Source of the DNA: Granulibacter bethesdensis
GTDB lineage: Bacteria; Pseudomonadota; Alphaproteobacteria; Acetobacterales; Acetobacteraceae
Assembly (NCBI RefSeq): GCF_001889525.1
Contig: NZ_CP018192.1
Span: 372,001-436,000, forward strand
Direction: 5' to 3'
DNA length: 64,000 nucleotides
Shown here: one piece after another, positions 47,694 through 55,823 of the stretch
Layout: every line of letters starts with the position of its first letter
Position numbering within the stretch: position 1 is the stretch's first letter
Notes under the pieces: generated by a model
What the model saw: only the letters and a program-made list of their open reading frames with translations
Told to the model about the DNA's origin: nothing
Database searches by the model: none
Program-made: the position numbers and the translations under genes

Positions 47694-48815
47694 TTACCTC
47701 CGATGTGGGCGGAAACCTGCCCAGCCATTGGCGGCGTCGTATAGATAGTCATATCCGTTGAGGAAGTGCACACCGGTATTGACAAAGATCGGTCGCTGCT
47801 CATGTCCGTCGGTGCGGCCTTCAACCAGTATCACGGCAGAGGGGGTCATCAGGCCGGGATCCCCGGTGATGAAGCTGTATTGTGCGGCTGAGTCTCCTGC
47901 TGTGATCGTGACAGGGGTTCCGGTGGCCAACTCTTCCCCGTTGCGGGAGAGATCAGACAGCCAACTGACGGGAACCGTCGCGAACATGCGTGTGACGCCG
48001 GTATCCATCAGCAGGGTGCCGCCGCATGCAGGCGAATGAGAGGCGACGCCGATACAGGCCGGGATTGGTCCCCACTCGCCCTCAATATTGGAATGGGGCA
48101 GTCTGACCAGGGAAAATCCCCTTTTAGCCAGGGTCATCTCACCACCAGACGGCAAGCCTATCCGAACCGAACGGAAGGTGATGACGTAGCCGGGCGTGCC
48201 TGTATCGCCCACCATCCCGGGGGAGGGATTGAGGAATGGATTGTGAGAGGGGCCACTCTGTTGCTGGTGGTCGCCTTCGCGGGCAAATCCGATTCCCAGC
48301 ATGGCGACGTGGCGAGGATGATCGCTTGGCGTACAGCTGCGGGCTGTCGGCTGACAGGCGATGTGCGTGACGGCCAACACGGGGATCGGGGAGGAGATAA
48401 ATTGATGCCCGTGTGCGCCGGTTACGGTCACGCGCGTCAGTACCCACCGCCCGATCATGATGCGGCCTGAGCTGCTGTAGGTCAGTTCGGCTGGCCCCAG
48501 ATCGCGCACTGTTGCATTCTCCGGCAGGGCTGTCGCACTGATCACGACGCCGGTCGACCCGGTATCCATGACGGCCTGCATCCGGACACCCCCCACCGAG
48601 ACAAACAGAGAGGGCGACTCTCTCCGTGCCTCTCCCGGTGGTGGATTGTTCAGGAATGTCAGCTCTACACTGCCATCGTTATTGTTTGTGAAGCGTTCGG
48701 AATGGCCTGTATGAGGTGCGCAGGAGGCCGCAATGAGCGCTGTGCAGGCAGTTGTCACGCGTGCCAGCCATAATAAAGCAGCCTGCCTGCTTGCGTGGTG
48801 CTGATCGATCGACAT
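47694..48815 (-). CDS. Aspartic-protease-like predicted lipoprotein
   Basis: A 373-residue protein. The N-terminal hydrophobic segment ends in a lipobox-like AASC (Cys32). Two aspartic protease motifs are present, VMDTGSTGVV (Asp84) and LLMDTGVTR (about residue 265), so a two-lobed fold is possible. The start at 48815 begins just before the signal; a longer frame upstream overlaps the pyruvate kinase gene. It resembles in layout, though not closely in sequence, the radA-linked protein at 10473-11447. Substrate is unknown. Confidence 0.65.
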   Translation of the reverse strand: MSIDQHHASRQAALLWLARVTTACTALIAASCAPHTGHSERFTNNNDGSVELTFLNNPPPGEARRESPSLFVSVGGVRMQAVMDTGSTGVVISATALPENATVRDLGPAELTYSSSGRIMIGRWVLTRVTVTGAHGHQFISSPIPVLAVTHIACQPTARSCTPSDHPRHVAMLGIGFAREGDHQQQSGPSHNPFLNPSPGMVGDTGTPGYVITFRSVRIGLPSGGEMTLAKRGFSLVRLPHSNIEGEWGPIPACIGVASHSPACGGTLLMDTGVTRMFATVPVSWLSDLSRNGEELATGTPVTITAGDSAAQYSFITGDPGLMTPSAVILVEGRTDGHEQRPIFVNTGVHFLNGYDYLYDAANGWAGFRPHRR

Positions 48816-48847
48816 GGACCGTGACCTTGCGCTGAAGAAACCGATCC

Positions 48848-50281
48848 TCAAATAACGGAGGCAACCCGTATTGCGTTGGTGCCGCCTTTCAGACCCAGCG
48901 GAATACCGGCGGTCACCACGATTTCCTCGCCAACGGAGGCAAATCCTTCCGACTGTGCATGTCGTATGGCGCGGCTGACCGTATCGGTCATGGATTGGGT
49001 GGGTGGTGTGACCACTGCATGTACTCCCCAGGCCACGGCGAGACGACGGGCCGTGTTTTCCTCGGTCGTCAGGCCGATCACCGGGCATTCCGGGCGTTCC
49101 CGGGCTACGCGCAGGGCGGTGCGTCCACTGGCGGTGTAGGCGGCGATGGCGCGGGCCTGAATGGTCTGTGCAATCTGCCGGGCCGCGGTGGCAATGGCAT
49201 CGGCGGTTTTCGGCTCGGGCGCGGGGCGGTTGGAGTCGGTAATGGCGCGCCAGCCCGCATCGCGCTCTACGCGGGCAACGATTCGGTCCATGATGTTGAC
49301 GGCTTCATACGGAAATTGCCCGGCGGCGGTCTCCGCCGAGAGCATCACCGCATCCGCGCCATCAAACACGGCGGTGGCGACGTCGGAGGCTTCGGCGCGG
49401 GTCGGGGCGGGCGCATTGATCATGCTTTCCAGCATCTGTGTTGCCACGACCACGGGCAGACCCAGTTTCCGGGCGGCGCGGATGATGTTTTTCTGCGCCA
49501 GCGGCACTTCTTCCGGCGGGAGTTCAACGCCCAGATCGCCACGCGCCACCATCACTGCGTCGGAGGCTTCCAGAATGCCTTCGAGGTTTTCCAGCGCCTG
49601 CGGCTTTTCCATTTTTGTCATGATCCAGGCGCGGTCGCCAATCAGGGCACGCGCTTCCAGCACATCCTCGACCCGCTGCACAAAGGAGAGGCCGATATAG
49701 TCGACTCCATGGTCCAGTGCGAAAGCAAGATCGGCGCGGTCTTTCTCGGTCAGGGCGGGAATCGGCAGCACCACATCCGGTACGTTCACACCCTTGCGGT
49801 CTGAGAGCGGACCACCGACCAGCACGGTGCATTCCAGATGATCACCCCGGTTGCGGTCCACATGCAGCCGCAGCTTGCCGTCATCCAGTAGCAGGGTGGT
49901 GCCGTAGGTCGCAGCCTCGATAATTTCCTTGTGGGGCAGCTGCACCCGTTCGCGATCCCCGGGGGTCGGACTGAGATCGAGACGGAATTTCTGTCCTGTC
50001 TGAAGATGCGCCCTTCCACCGCCGAACATGCCGACACGAAGCTTTGGCCCCTGTACGTCTGCCAGAATGCCGATGGGGCGGCGCATTTCGGCCTCCAGCT
50101 CCCGGATCGCACGAATGCGCTCGGCGTGATCGCTGTGGGAGCCGTGGCTGAAATTGATGCGGAACACATCGGCCCCGGCCTGAAACAGGCGGGCCAGCAT
50201 CTCGGGCGAGGAGCTGGCCGGTCCAATGGTCGCGACGATCTTGGTACGCCGCTGGCGGCGGAGACGGGAACGAATGGCCAT
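48848..50281 (-). CDS. pyk: Pyruvate kinase
   Basis: Glycolytic enzyme making pyruvate and ATP from phosphoenolpyruvate. The 477-residue protein has RRTKIVATIGPASSSPEML, MVARGDLGVELPPEEVP and a C-terminal allosteric domain. The ATG at 50281 begins MAIRSRLRRQRRTK; a longer frame from 50365 is less likely. It lies next to a type-2 glycerate kinase gene, from which an 80-base gap with a perfect stem-loop separates it. Confidence 0.97.
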   Translation of the reverse strand: MAIRSRLRRQRRTKIVATIGPASSSPEMLARLFQAGADVFRINFSHGSHSDHAERIRAIRELEAEMRRPIGILADVQGPKLRVGMFGGGRAHLQTGQKFRLDLSPTPGDRERVQLPHKEIIEAATYGTTLLLDDGKLRLHVDRNRGDHLECTVLVGGPLSDRKGVNVPDVVLPIPALTEKDRADLAFALDHGVDYIGLSFVQRVEDVLEARALIGDRAWIMTKMEKPQALENLEGILEASDAVMVARGDLGVELPPEEVPLAQKNIIRAARKLGLPVVVATQMLESMINAPAPTRAEASDVATAVFDGADAVMLSAETAAGQFPYEAVNIMDRIVARVERDAGWRAITDSNRPAPEPKTADAIATAARQIAQTIQARAIAAYTASGRTALRVARERPECPVIGLTTEENTARRLAVAWGVHAVVTPPTQSMTDTVSRAIRHAQSEGFASVGEEIVVTAGIPLGLKGGTNAIRVASVI

Positions 50282-50322
50282 TGATTTGATCCGGCGTAGT
50301 TTTTTGCAATGGTGGTTGGCGG

Positions 50323-50355
50323 GACCGGTGGTGACTGAGTTTGTCACCACCGGTC
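50323..50355. terminator. Perfect 13-bp stem-loop between glycerate kinase and pyk
   Basis: GACCGGTGGTGAC (50323-50335) pairs exactly with GTCACCACCGGTC (50343-50355) around a seven-base loop. It lies just after the glycerate kinase stop and before pyk. No U tract follows on either strand, so it may attenuate or stabilise rather than end transcription. Confidence 0.45.
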
Positions 50356-50361
50356 TGATAC

Positions 50362-51630
50362 TCAAAGGATAACGATGGCCCGAATGTCGTTGACGTTGGT
50401 CAGGGTGGCGCCGGTTTTGATCAGATCACCGACCGCATCGAACAGCGAGTAGCTGTCATGGCCATCGAGGAAGGCGCGGGGATCGAGTCCTTTCGCCTGG
50501 GCGCGGGCGAGCGTATCGGGGGTCACGATGGCCCCGGCGGCATCCTCGGTTCCGTCGATACCGTCCGTATCGCCTGCCACGGCATAGATGTTGCTGGCGC
50601 CGTTCAGGGTCAGCGCCAGGCTCAGCAGGAATTCGGTATTGCGTCCACCGCGTCCGGCGCTTTGTCCCTTGGCGATAGTCACGGTGGTTTCACCACCGGA
50701 TAGGAGCACGGCAGGGGCTTTGAGTGGATAGCCATGTTGACGGACGCTCTGGGCGATTCCGGCCAGCAGGGTACCGGCGACATGGCTTTCACCTTCCAGA
50801 CTGTCGCCGAGGATCAGCGGGGTCAGCCCTTCGGCACGGGCGGCGGCGGCGGCGGCCTCCAGCGCCATCAGCGGTGCTGCGATCATGCGGAAATCGCCTT
50901 TCGGCTGAGCCGGTTTGGCTGCTGCGGCACGGTCCAGCAGCGCGGAGACTTCCGGAGGAACCTCGATCCTGTAACGCTTCAGAATAGCCTTGGCATCCTC
51001 GGCGGTGGTTGGATCGGGGACGGTCGGTCCGCTGGCGATCACGGCGGGCTCGTCGCCCGGGACGTCGCTGATGCCCAGTGTGATGACCCGCGCCGGAGCT
51101 GCGGCCGCAGCCAGACGGCCACCCTTGATACCGGAAAGCTGACGGCGCACCGCGTTCATTTCGCTGATCGTAGCGCCGGAGCGCAGCAGGGCACGGTTGA
51201 TATCCTGCTTGTGGGCGATGGTCAGCCCTTCACCCGGCAGCACCATCAGGGAGGAGCCGCCTCCGGAAATCAGCGCGATCACCATATCATCTTCGGTCAG
51301 CCCGGACACGGTCTCCAGAATACGGCGTGCAGCGGCTTCGCTGCGTGCGTCGGGAACGGGGTGGGAGGCTTCCAGAACGTCGATACGCTGTGTCGGGCAG
51401 GTATGTCCGTCCCGCGTGACCACGACGCCGGACAGGTCCACATCGGGCCATGCGTTTTCAAGCGCTGCCGCCATCGCTGCCGCCGACTTGCCGGCACCGA
51501 CAACGATGCAGCGCCCGCGCGGCTTTTCGGGCAGATGCGCGGCCAGAACCTGATGCGGATCGGCAGCCTTCACCGCGGCGGTAAAAATTGTGTTCAGCGC
51601 ACGGCGGGCGCGGTCCTCGGTCCATTCCAT
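50362..51630 (-). CDS. Type-2 glycerate kinase (DUF4147/MOFRL family)
   Basis: A 422-residue kinase that makes 2-phosphoglycerate from glycerate; homologues are also annotated as hydroxypyruvate reductase TtuD. The motifs GRCIVVGAGKSAAAMAAALE, ALISGGGSSLMVLPGEGLT and LSGGETTVTI with GRGGRNTEFLLSLAL are characteristic. It could serve serine-cycle-like carbon assimilation from methanol, or tartrate and glyoxylate metabolism. In Agrobacterium ttuD lies beside a pyruvate kinase gene (ttuE), as here. Confidence 0.9.
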   Translation of the reverse strand: MEWTEDRARRALNTIFTAAVKAADPHQVLAAHLPEKPRGRCIVVGAGKSAAAMAAALENAWPDVDLSGVVVTRDGHTCPTQRIDVLEASHPVPDARSEAAARRILETVSGLTEDDMVIALISGGGSSLMVLPGEGLTIAHKQDINRALLRSGATISEMNAVRRQLSGIKGGRLAAAAAPARVITLGISDVPGDEPAVIASGPTVPDPTTAEDAKAILKRYRIEVPPEVSALLDRAAAAKPAQPKGDFRMIAAPLMALEAAAAAARAEGLTPLILGDSLEGESHVAGTLLAGIAQSVRQHGYPLKAPAVLLSGGETTVTIAKGQSAGRGGRNTEFLLSLALTLNGASNIYAVAGDTDGIDGTEDAAGAIVTPDTLARAQAKGLDPRAFLDGHDSYSLFDAVGDLIKTGATLTNVNDIRAIVIL

Positions 51631-51800
51631 CGTTGCTCTCCCCCTCCCGGATACCTGTATTGATCAGGTGGCCGGTGTCATGGCGTCCTGGCAGTTCTAG
51701 TCCGTCGGGTATGGCGCAGTGACCGGGGCGATGCCATCTCTGTCAGCCTGCCATAGCACCATCTGTGCCGTCCTTCTGGACTGCATGAGGAGAAAAGCCA

Positions 51801-52112
51801 ATGCCCGTTCCCGATTTCGATGCACAAACCCGCCTTGAACTGGAAGCAGCCGCCTTTCGCAGGCTGCGTGATCATCTGCGCGAACGCAGCGATGTGCAGA
51901 ATATCGATCTGATGATTCTGGCCGGATTCTGCCGCAACTGTCTCTCCCGCTGGTACAGGGAGGCCGCAGAGGAGAAAGGACTGACGCTGGCGGATGCCGA
52001 TGCGCGGGAGATCGTTTACGGGATGCCTTACAAGGAATGGCAAGCCCTGCATCAGAAACCGGTGACCCCGGAGCAACAGGTCGCGTTCGAGAAGGCGCAG
52101 AAAGCACACTGA
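51801..52112 (+). CDS. DUF1244 family protein
   Basis: A 103-residue soluble protein. The block NIDLMILAGFCRNCLSRWY and KGLTLADADAREIVYGMPY identify DUF1244, common in proteobacteria with unknown function. The two cysteines of FCRNC may bind metal. It has no close operon partner. Confidence 0.87.
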   Translation: MPVPDFDAQTRLELEAAAFRRLRDHLRERSDVQNIDLMILAGFCRNCLSRWYREAAEEKGLTLADADAREIVYGMPYKEWQALHQKPVTPEQQVAFEKAQKAH

Positions 52113-52253
52113 CTGCAAGCCCATCTGGATGTACCGGGCTTGATCCGGTGGCCTGCGCGGGCGTATGCCCGCCGGCCTGACGGCGTGGTGCATCCGTGGG
52201 CAGCCTGCGGGATAATGACGCGCAACAGGTATCTAAGGAAGGAGCCGGGGATC

Positions 52254-52529
52254 ATGGCCTTGGACGATACGGACAGAAAGCCGGATGACGTGAACAGTGG
52301 CGGCATCGCCGCAGACCGTCTGCGCAGCATTATTGAGCGTATCGAGCGGCTGGAAGAGGAGCGCAAAGCCCTCGGCAGTGACATCAAGGATATTTATTCC
52401 GAAGCGAAATCCGCCGGATTCGACGTCAAGGTGATTCGCCAGCTGATCCGCATTCGCAAGCAGGAACCTGCGGAAGTGGAGGAGATGGAAAGCCTGCTGG
52501 ACGTTTATCGCCGCGCTCTGGGCATGTGA
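52254..52529 (+). CDS. gapR: GapR family DNA-binding protein (DUF2312)
   Basis: A 91-residue, mostly helical protein. The blocks AADRLRSIIERIERLEEERK and KDIYSEAKSAGFDVKVIRQL are those of GapR, which binds overtwisted AT-rich DNA and supports replication and transcription in Caulobacter. AAGGAAGGAG precedes the ATG at 52254. Orthology is likely but untested. Confidence 0.88.
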   Translation: MALDDTDRKPDDVNSGGIAADRLRSIIERIERLEEERKALGSDIKDIYSEAKSAGFDVKVIRQLIRIRKQEPAEVEEMESLLDVYRRALGM

Positions 52530-52617
52530 GACATACGCGCCTGGTGTGGGAACGGTTTGACGCCGCCGCCCGGGCGCTTAAATGCTGGAGCCTGACGAAT
52601 GACAAGGATGGCTCCGC

Positions 52618-54453
52618 ATGCGTTATCGACTTCAGTGTGTCCATACACCGGACGGGCAGGCTGTCACCGCCGGGTCCGGCAGTGATGCGGGTGGACAGCT
52701 TCCGGCATGGGATCTGTCCGATCTGTATCCCGGTCCGGACAGTCCGGCGCTGGAGGCTGATATTGCCGCGGCGACCCGCGACTCGGTCCGGTTCGCGGAG
52801 CGCTATGCCGGTCAGCTGGCCAGTCTGGACGGGGCGGGGCTGGATGAGGCCCTGCGCGACTATGAGCGGATCGAGGAAATTCTCGGACGCCTGATGTCCT
52901 ACGCCCAGCTTCGCTTCAGCGAAGACAGTTCCGATCCTGAAATTGGCCGATTCTACCAGTCGATGAACGAGCGTGTGACGGGGATCAGCAGCCACCTGAT
53001 CTTTTTCACGCTGGAACTGAACCGGCTGGATGACGCAACACTGGAACGGCAACTGTCCGATCCAAAGGCGGCACGGTGGCGGCCCTTCCTGCGTGATCTG
53101 CGTGTGTTCCGTCCGCATCAGCTTTCCGACGACGTCGAGAAAGCCCTGCATGAAAAGGATGTGACCGGCCATTCCGCCTGGACCCGTCTGTTCGATGAGA
53201 CCATCGCCGCCATGCGCGTCACGGTGGGCGGGGAGGAACTGACGGTCAGTGCCGCGTTGAACCGCCTGTCCTCAGGCAACCGTACGATGCGGGAGGAAGC
53301 CGGAAAGGCGATCGGGGCTGCGTTCGGTGCTCAGAAACGGCTGTTCTCCTTCATCACCAACACGCTGGCGAAGGATAAGGAGATCGTCGATACGTTGCGC
53401 CATTACGAGCGTCCGGGCAGCTATCGCAACCGGGCCAATATGGTCGAGGATGAGGTGGTGGATGCGCTGGTCTCCGCCGTTCGTGCCGATTACGGGCGGC
53501 TGTCGCATCGGTATTATGCCCTGAAAGCGAAATGGCTGGGGCTGGACAAGCTCAGTCACTGGGATCGCAATGCCCCCCTGCCGGGCGATGATGACCGGGA
53601 GATTCCCTGGCCGGAGGCGAAACGCCGGGTGCTGGATGCATATGGTGCGTTCTCACCGGAGATGGCGGAGATAGGCAGCCGGTTTTTTGATCACCCATGG
53701 ATTGATGCCCGTTTACTGCCGGGCAAGTCGGGCGGGGCTTTTGCACACCCGACCGTGCCTTCGGTGCATCCCTATATTCTGCTGAACTATCATGGCCGTA
53801 CCCGGGACGTCATGACGCTGGCCCATGAGTTGGGACATGGGGTGCATCAGGTGGTGGCCGGGCAGGCACAGGGTTATATGCTCTCCAACACGCCGCTGAC
53901 GCTGGCGGAAACGGCCTCTGTCTTCGGGGAGATGCTGACTTTCCGCGCCATGCTGGAGGCCGAGACCGATCCTGCGCGCCGCCGTCTGATGCTGGCCTCC
54001 AAGGTGGAGGATATGCTCAACACCGTGGTGCGCCAGACCGCGTTCTACGAGTTCGAGACGCGGGTGCATAACGAGCGTCGCTCCGGGGAGATCCTGCCGG
54101 AGCGGCTGGGGGAAATCTGGCGTCAGGTGCAGGTGGAAAGCCTCGGCCCGGTCTTTGACTTCACGCCGGAATATGATGTGTTCTGGGCCTATATTCCGCA
54201 TTTCATCCACACGCCGTTCTATGTGTATGCCTATGCGTTCGGCGATTGTCTGGTGAATGCGCTGTATGCAGTGTTTCAGGATGGGCATCCCGATTTTCAG
54301 CAGAAATACATGGATATGTTGCGGGCCGGGGGAACGAAGCGACACCGTGAGCTGTTGGCTCCATTCGGGTTGGATGCCTCTGATCCGGCTTTCTGGAAGA
54401 AGGGGCTGGATGTGATTGCCGGCTTTATCGACGCGCTGGAGGAGAGCGCCTGA
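52618..54453 (+). CDS. pepF: Oligoendopeptidase F (M3 family)
   Basis: A 611-residue cytosolic zinc metallopeptidase that degrades oligopeptides. The zinc-binding motif LAHELGHGVHQVV is in the C-terminal half, followed by TASVFGEMLTF, which supplies the third ligand Glu. The N-terminus starts at 52618, with AAGGA upstream. Its stop overlaps the start of the UbiB-type kinase gene in TGATG. Confidence 0.93.
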   Translation: MRYRLQCVHTPDGQAVTAGSGSDAGGQLPAWDLSDLYPGPDSPALEADIAAATRDSVRFAERYAGQLASLDGAGLDEALRDYERIEEILGRLMSYAQLRFSEDSSDPEIGRFYQSMNERVTGISSHLIFFTLELNRLDDATLERQLSDPKAARWRPFLRDLRVFRPHQLSDDVEKALHEKDVTGHSAWTRLFDETIAAMRVTVGGEELTVSAALNRLSSGNRTMREEAGKAIGAAFGAQKRLFSFITNTLAKDKEIVDTLRHYERPGSYRNRANMVEDEVVDALVSAVRADYGRLSHRYYALKAKWLGLDKLSHWDRNAPLPGDDDREIPWPEAKRRVLDAYGAFSPEMAEIGSRFFDHPWIDARLLPGKSGGAFAHPTVPSVHPYILLNYHGRTRDVMTLAHELGHGVHQVVAGQAQGYMLSNTPLTLAETASVFGEMLTFRAMLEAETDPARRRLMLASKVEDMLNTVVRQTAFYEFETRVHNERRSGEILPERLGEIWRQVQVESLGPVFDFTPEYDVFWAYIPHFIHTPFYVYAYAFGDCLVNALYAVFQDGHPDFQQKYMDMLRAGGTKRHRELLAPFGLDASDPAFWKKGLDVIAGFIDALEESA

Positions 54454-55808
54454 TGGCGAATGACGAGCGGCGCAGCCTGTTCGGGGAGGTGCGGCGTCTT
54501 GCCCGTACCTCCGGCGCGGTTGGCGGTATCGCCGCGCGTGTGGCGGGGGAGCGCGTATTCGGTATCAAAACCGATCGTTCGGCCCATGCCGATGATCTGC
54601 GGGTGATTCTCGGCGGGCTGAAGGGACCGCTGATGAAAGTGGCGCAGTTTCTCTCCACCGTGCCGGATGCGCTTCCGGCGGAATATGCCGCGCAACTGGC
54701 GGAGTTGCAGTCCAATGCGCCGCCGATGGGGCCTGCCTTCGTGCGACGCCGGATGAGCGGTGAGCTTGGACCGGACTGGCGATCCCGCTTCGAATCGTTC
54801 TCTGAAACGGCGGCTGCGGCGGCCAGTCTGGGTCAGGTGCATCGCGCCCGGCTGCATGACGGACGCGATGTGGCCTGCAAGCTGCAATATCCGGACATGA
54901 CCAGCACGGTGGAAGCCGATCTGCGTCAGCTTCGCATGGCCATGGCCGTTTACCGGCGGATGGATAACGCCATCCAGCAGGAGGATATTTACGAAGAACT
55001 CGCCGATCGTTTCCGGGAGGAACTGGATTACGAGCGTGAGGCGAAGCAGATGCGGCTTTATGCCTCACTGCTGTCCGGCACGCCGACGGTGCATGTGCCG
55101 GAGCCGGTGCCTGAACTCAGCTCCCGCCGTCTGTTGACCATGACATGGCTCAACGGGCGTCCGCTGTTGCAGCGTCTGAAGGAAGACCCGCCGCAGGAGG
55201 AGCGCAACCGCATCGCCGAAGCGCTGTTCCGGGCTTGGTACATCCCCCTTTATCGCTATGGCGTGATCCATGGCGATCCGCATCTCGGCAATTATCAGGT
55301 GACAGAGGAAGGCCACGTCAACCTGCTCGATTTCGGGGCGATCCGCGTGTTTCCGCCGCGTTTCGTGCGGGGGGTTATCGCTCTCTATGAAGCGGTGCGG
55401 GATGGCGATGACGAACGTGCCATGAACGCTTATCGCACATGGGGCTTCACCGATCTGAATAACGAAAAACTGGCCGTCCTCAATGAATGGGCGCGCTTCC
55501 TGTACGAACCTTTGATGCAGGACAGGGTGCGTCCGATTCAGGAAACCGATGATCCGAATTTCGGCCGTGCGGTGGCGGAGCGTGTGCATCAGGGGCTGAA
55601 GCGCACCGGCGGCGTGCGTCCGCCGCGTGAATTCGTGCTGATGGACCGCTCGGCGATTGGACTCGGCAGCGTGTTCCTGCGGTTGAAGGCGGAGCTGAAC
55701 TGGTATCGGCTGTTTCAGGAAATGATCGAAGGCTTCTCCAGCGAGGATATGGCACGCCGTCAGGCCGAGGCGCTTGCCGCGGTCGGGTTGGAGATACGGC
55801 AGGATTGA
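54453..55808 (+). CDS. ABC1/AarF/UbiB family atypical kinase
   Basis: A 451-residue protein of the family involved in ubiquinone synthesis. The motifs LKGPLMKVAQFLSTVPDALP (KxGQ-like), ACKLQYPDM (Lys), VIHGDPHLGNY and LLDFGAIRVFPP are diagnostic. No C-terminal membrane segments are evident, so it is not certain to be UbiB itself. It is translationally coupled to oligoendopeptidase F. Confidence 0.88.
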   Translation: MANDERRSLFGEVRRLARTSGAVGGIAARVAGERVFGIKTDRSAHADDLRVILGGLKGPLMKVAQFLSTVPDALPAEYAAQLAELQSNAPPMGPAFVRRRMSGELGPDWRSRFESFSETAAAAASLGQVHRARLHDGRDVACKLQYPDMTSTVEADLRQLRMAMAVYRRMDNAIQQEDIYEELADRFREELDYEREAKQMRLYASLLSGTPTVHVPEPVPELSSRRLLTMTWLNGRPLLQRLKEDPPQEERNRIAEALFRAWYIPLYRYGVIHGDPHLGNYQVTEEGHVNLLDFGAIRVFPPRFVRGVIALYEAVRDGDDERAMNAYRTWGFTDLNNEKLAVLNEWARFLYEPLMQDRVRPIQETDDPNFGRAVAERVHQGLKRTGGVRPPREFVLMDRSAIGLGSVFLRLKAELNWYRLFQEMIEGFSSEDMARRQAEALAAVGLEIRQD

Positions 55809-55823
55809 GGCGAGGGTAACGTC

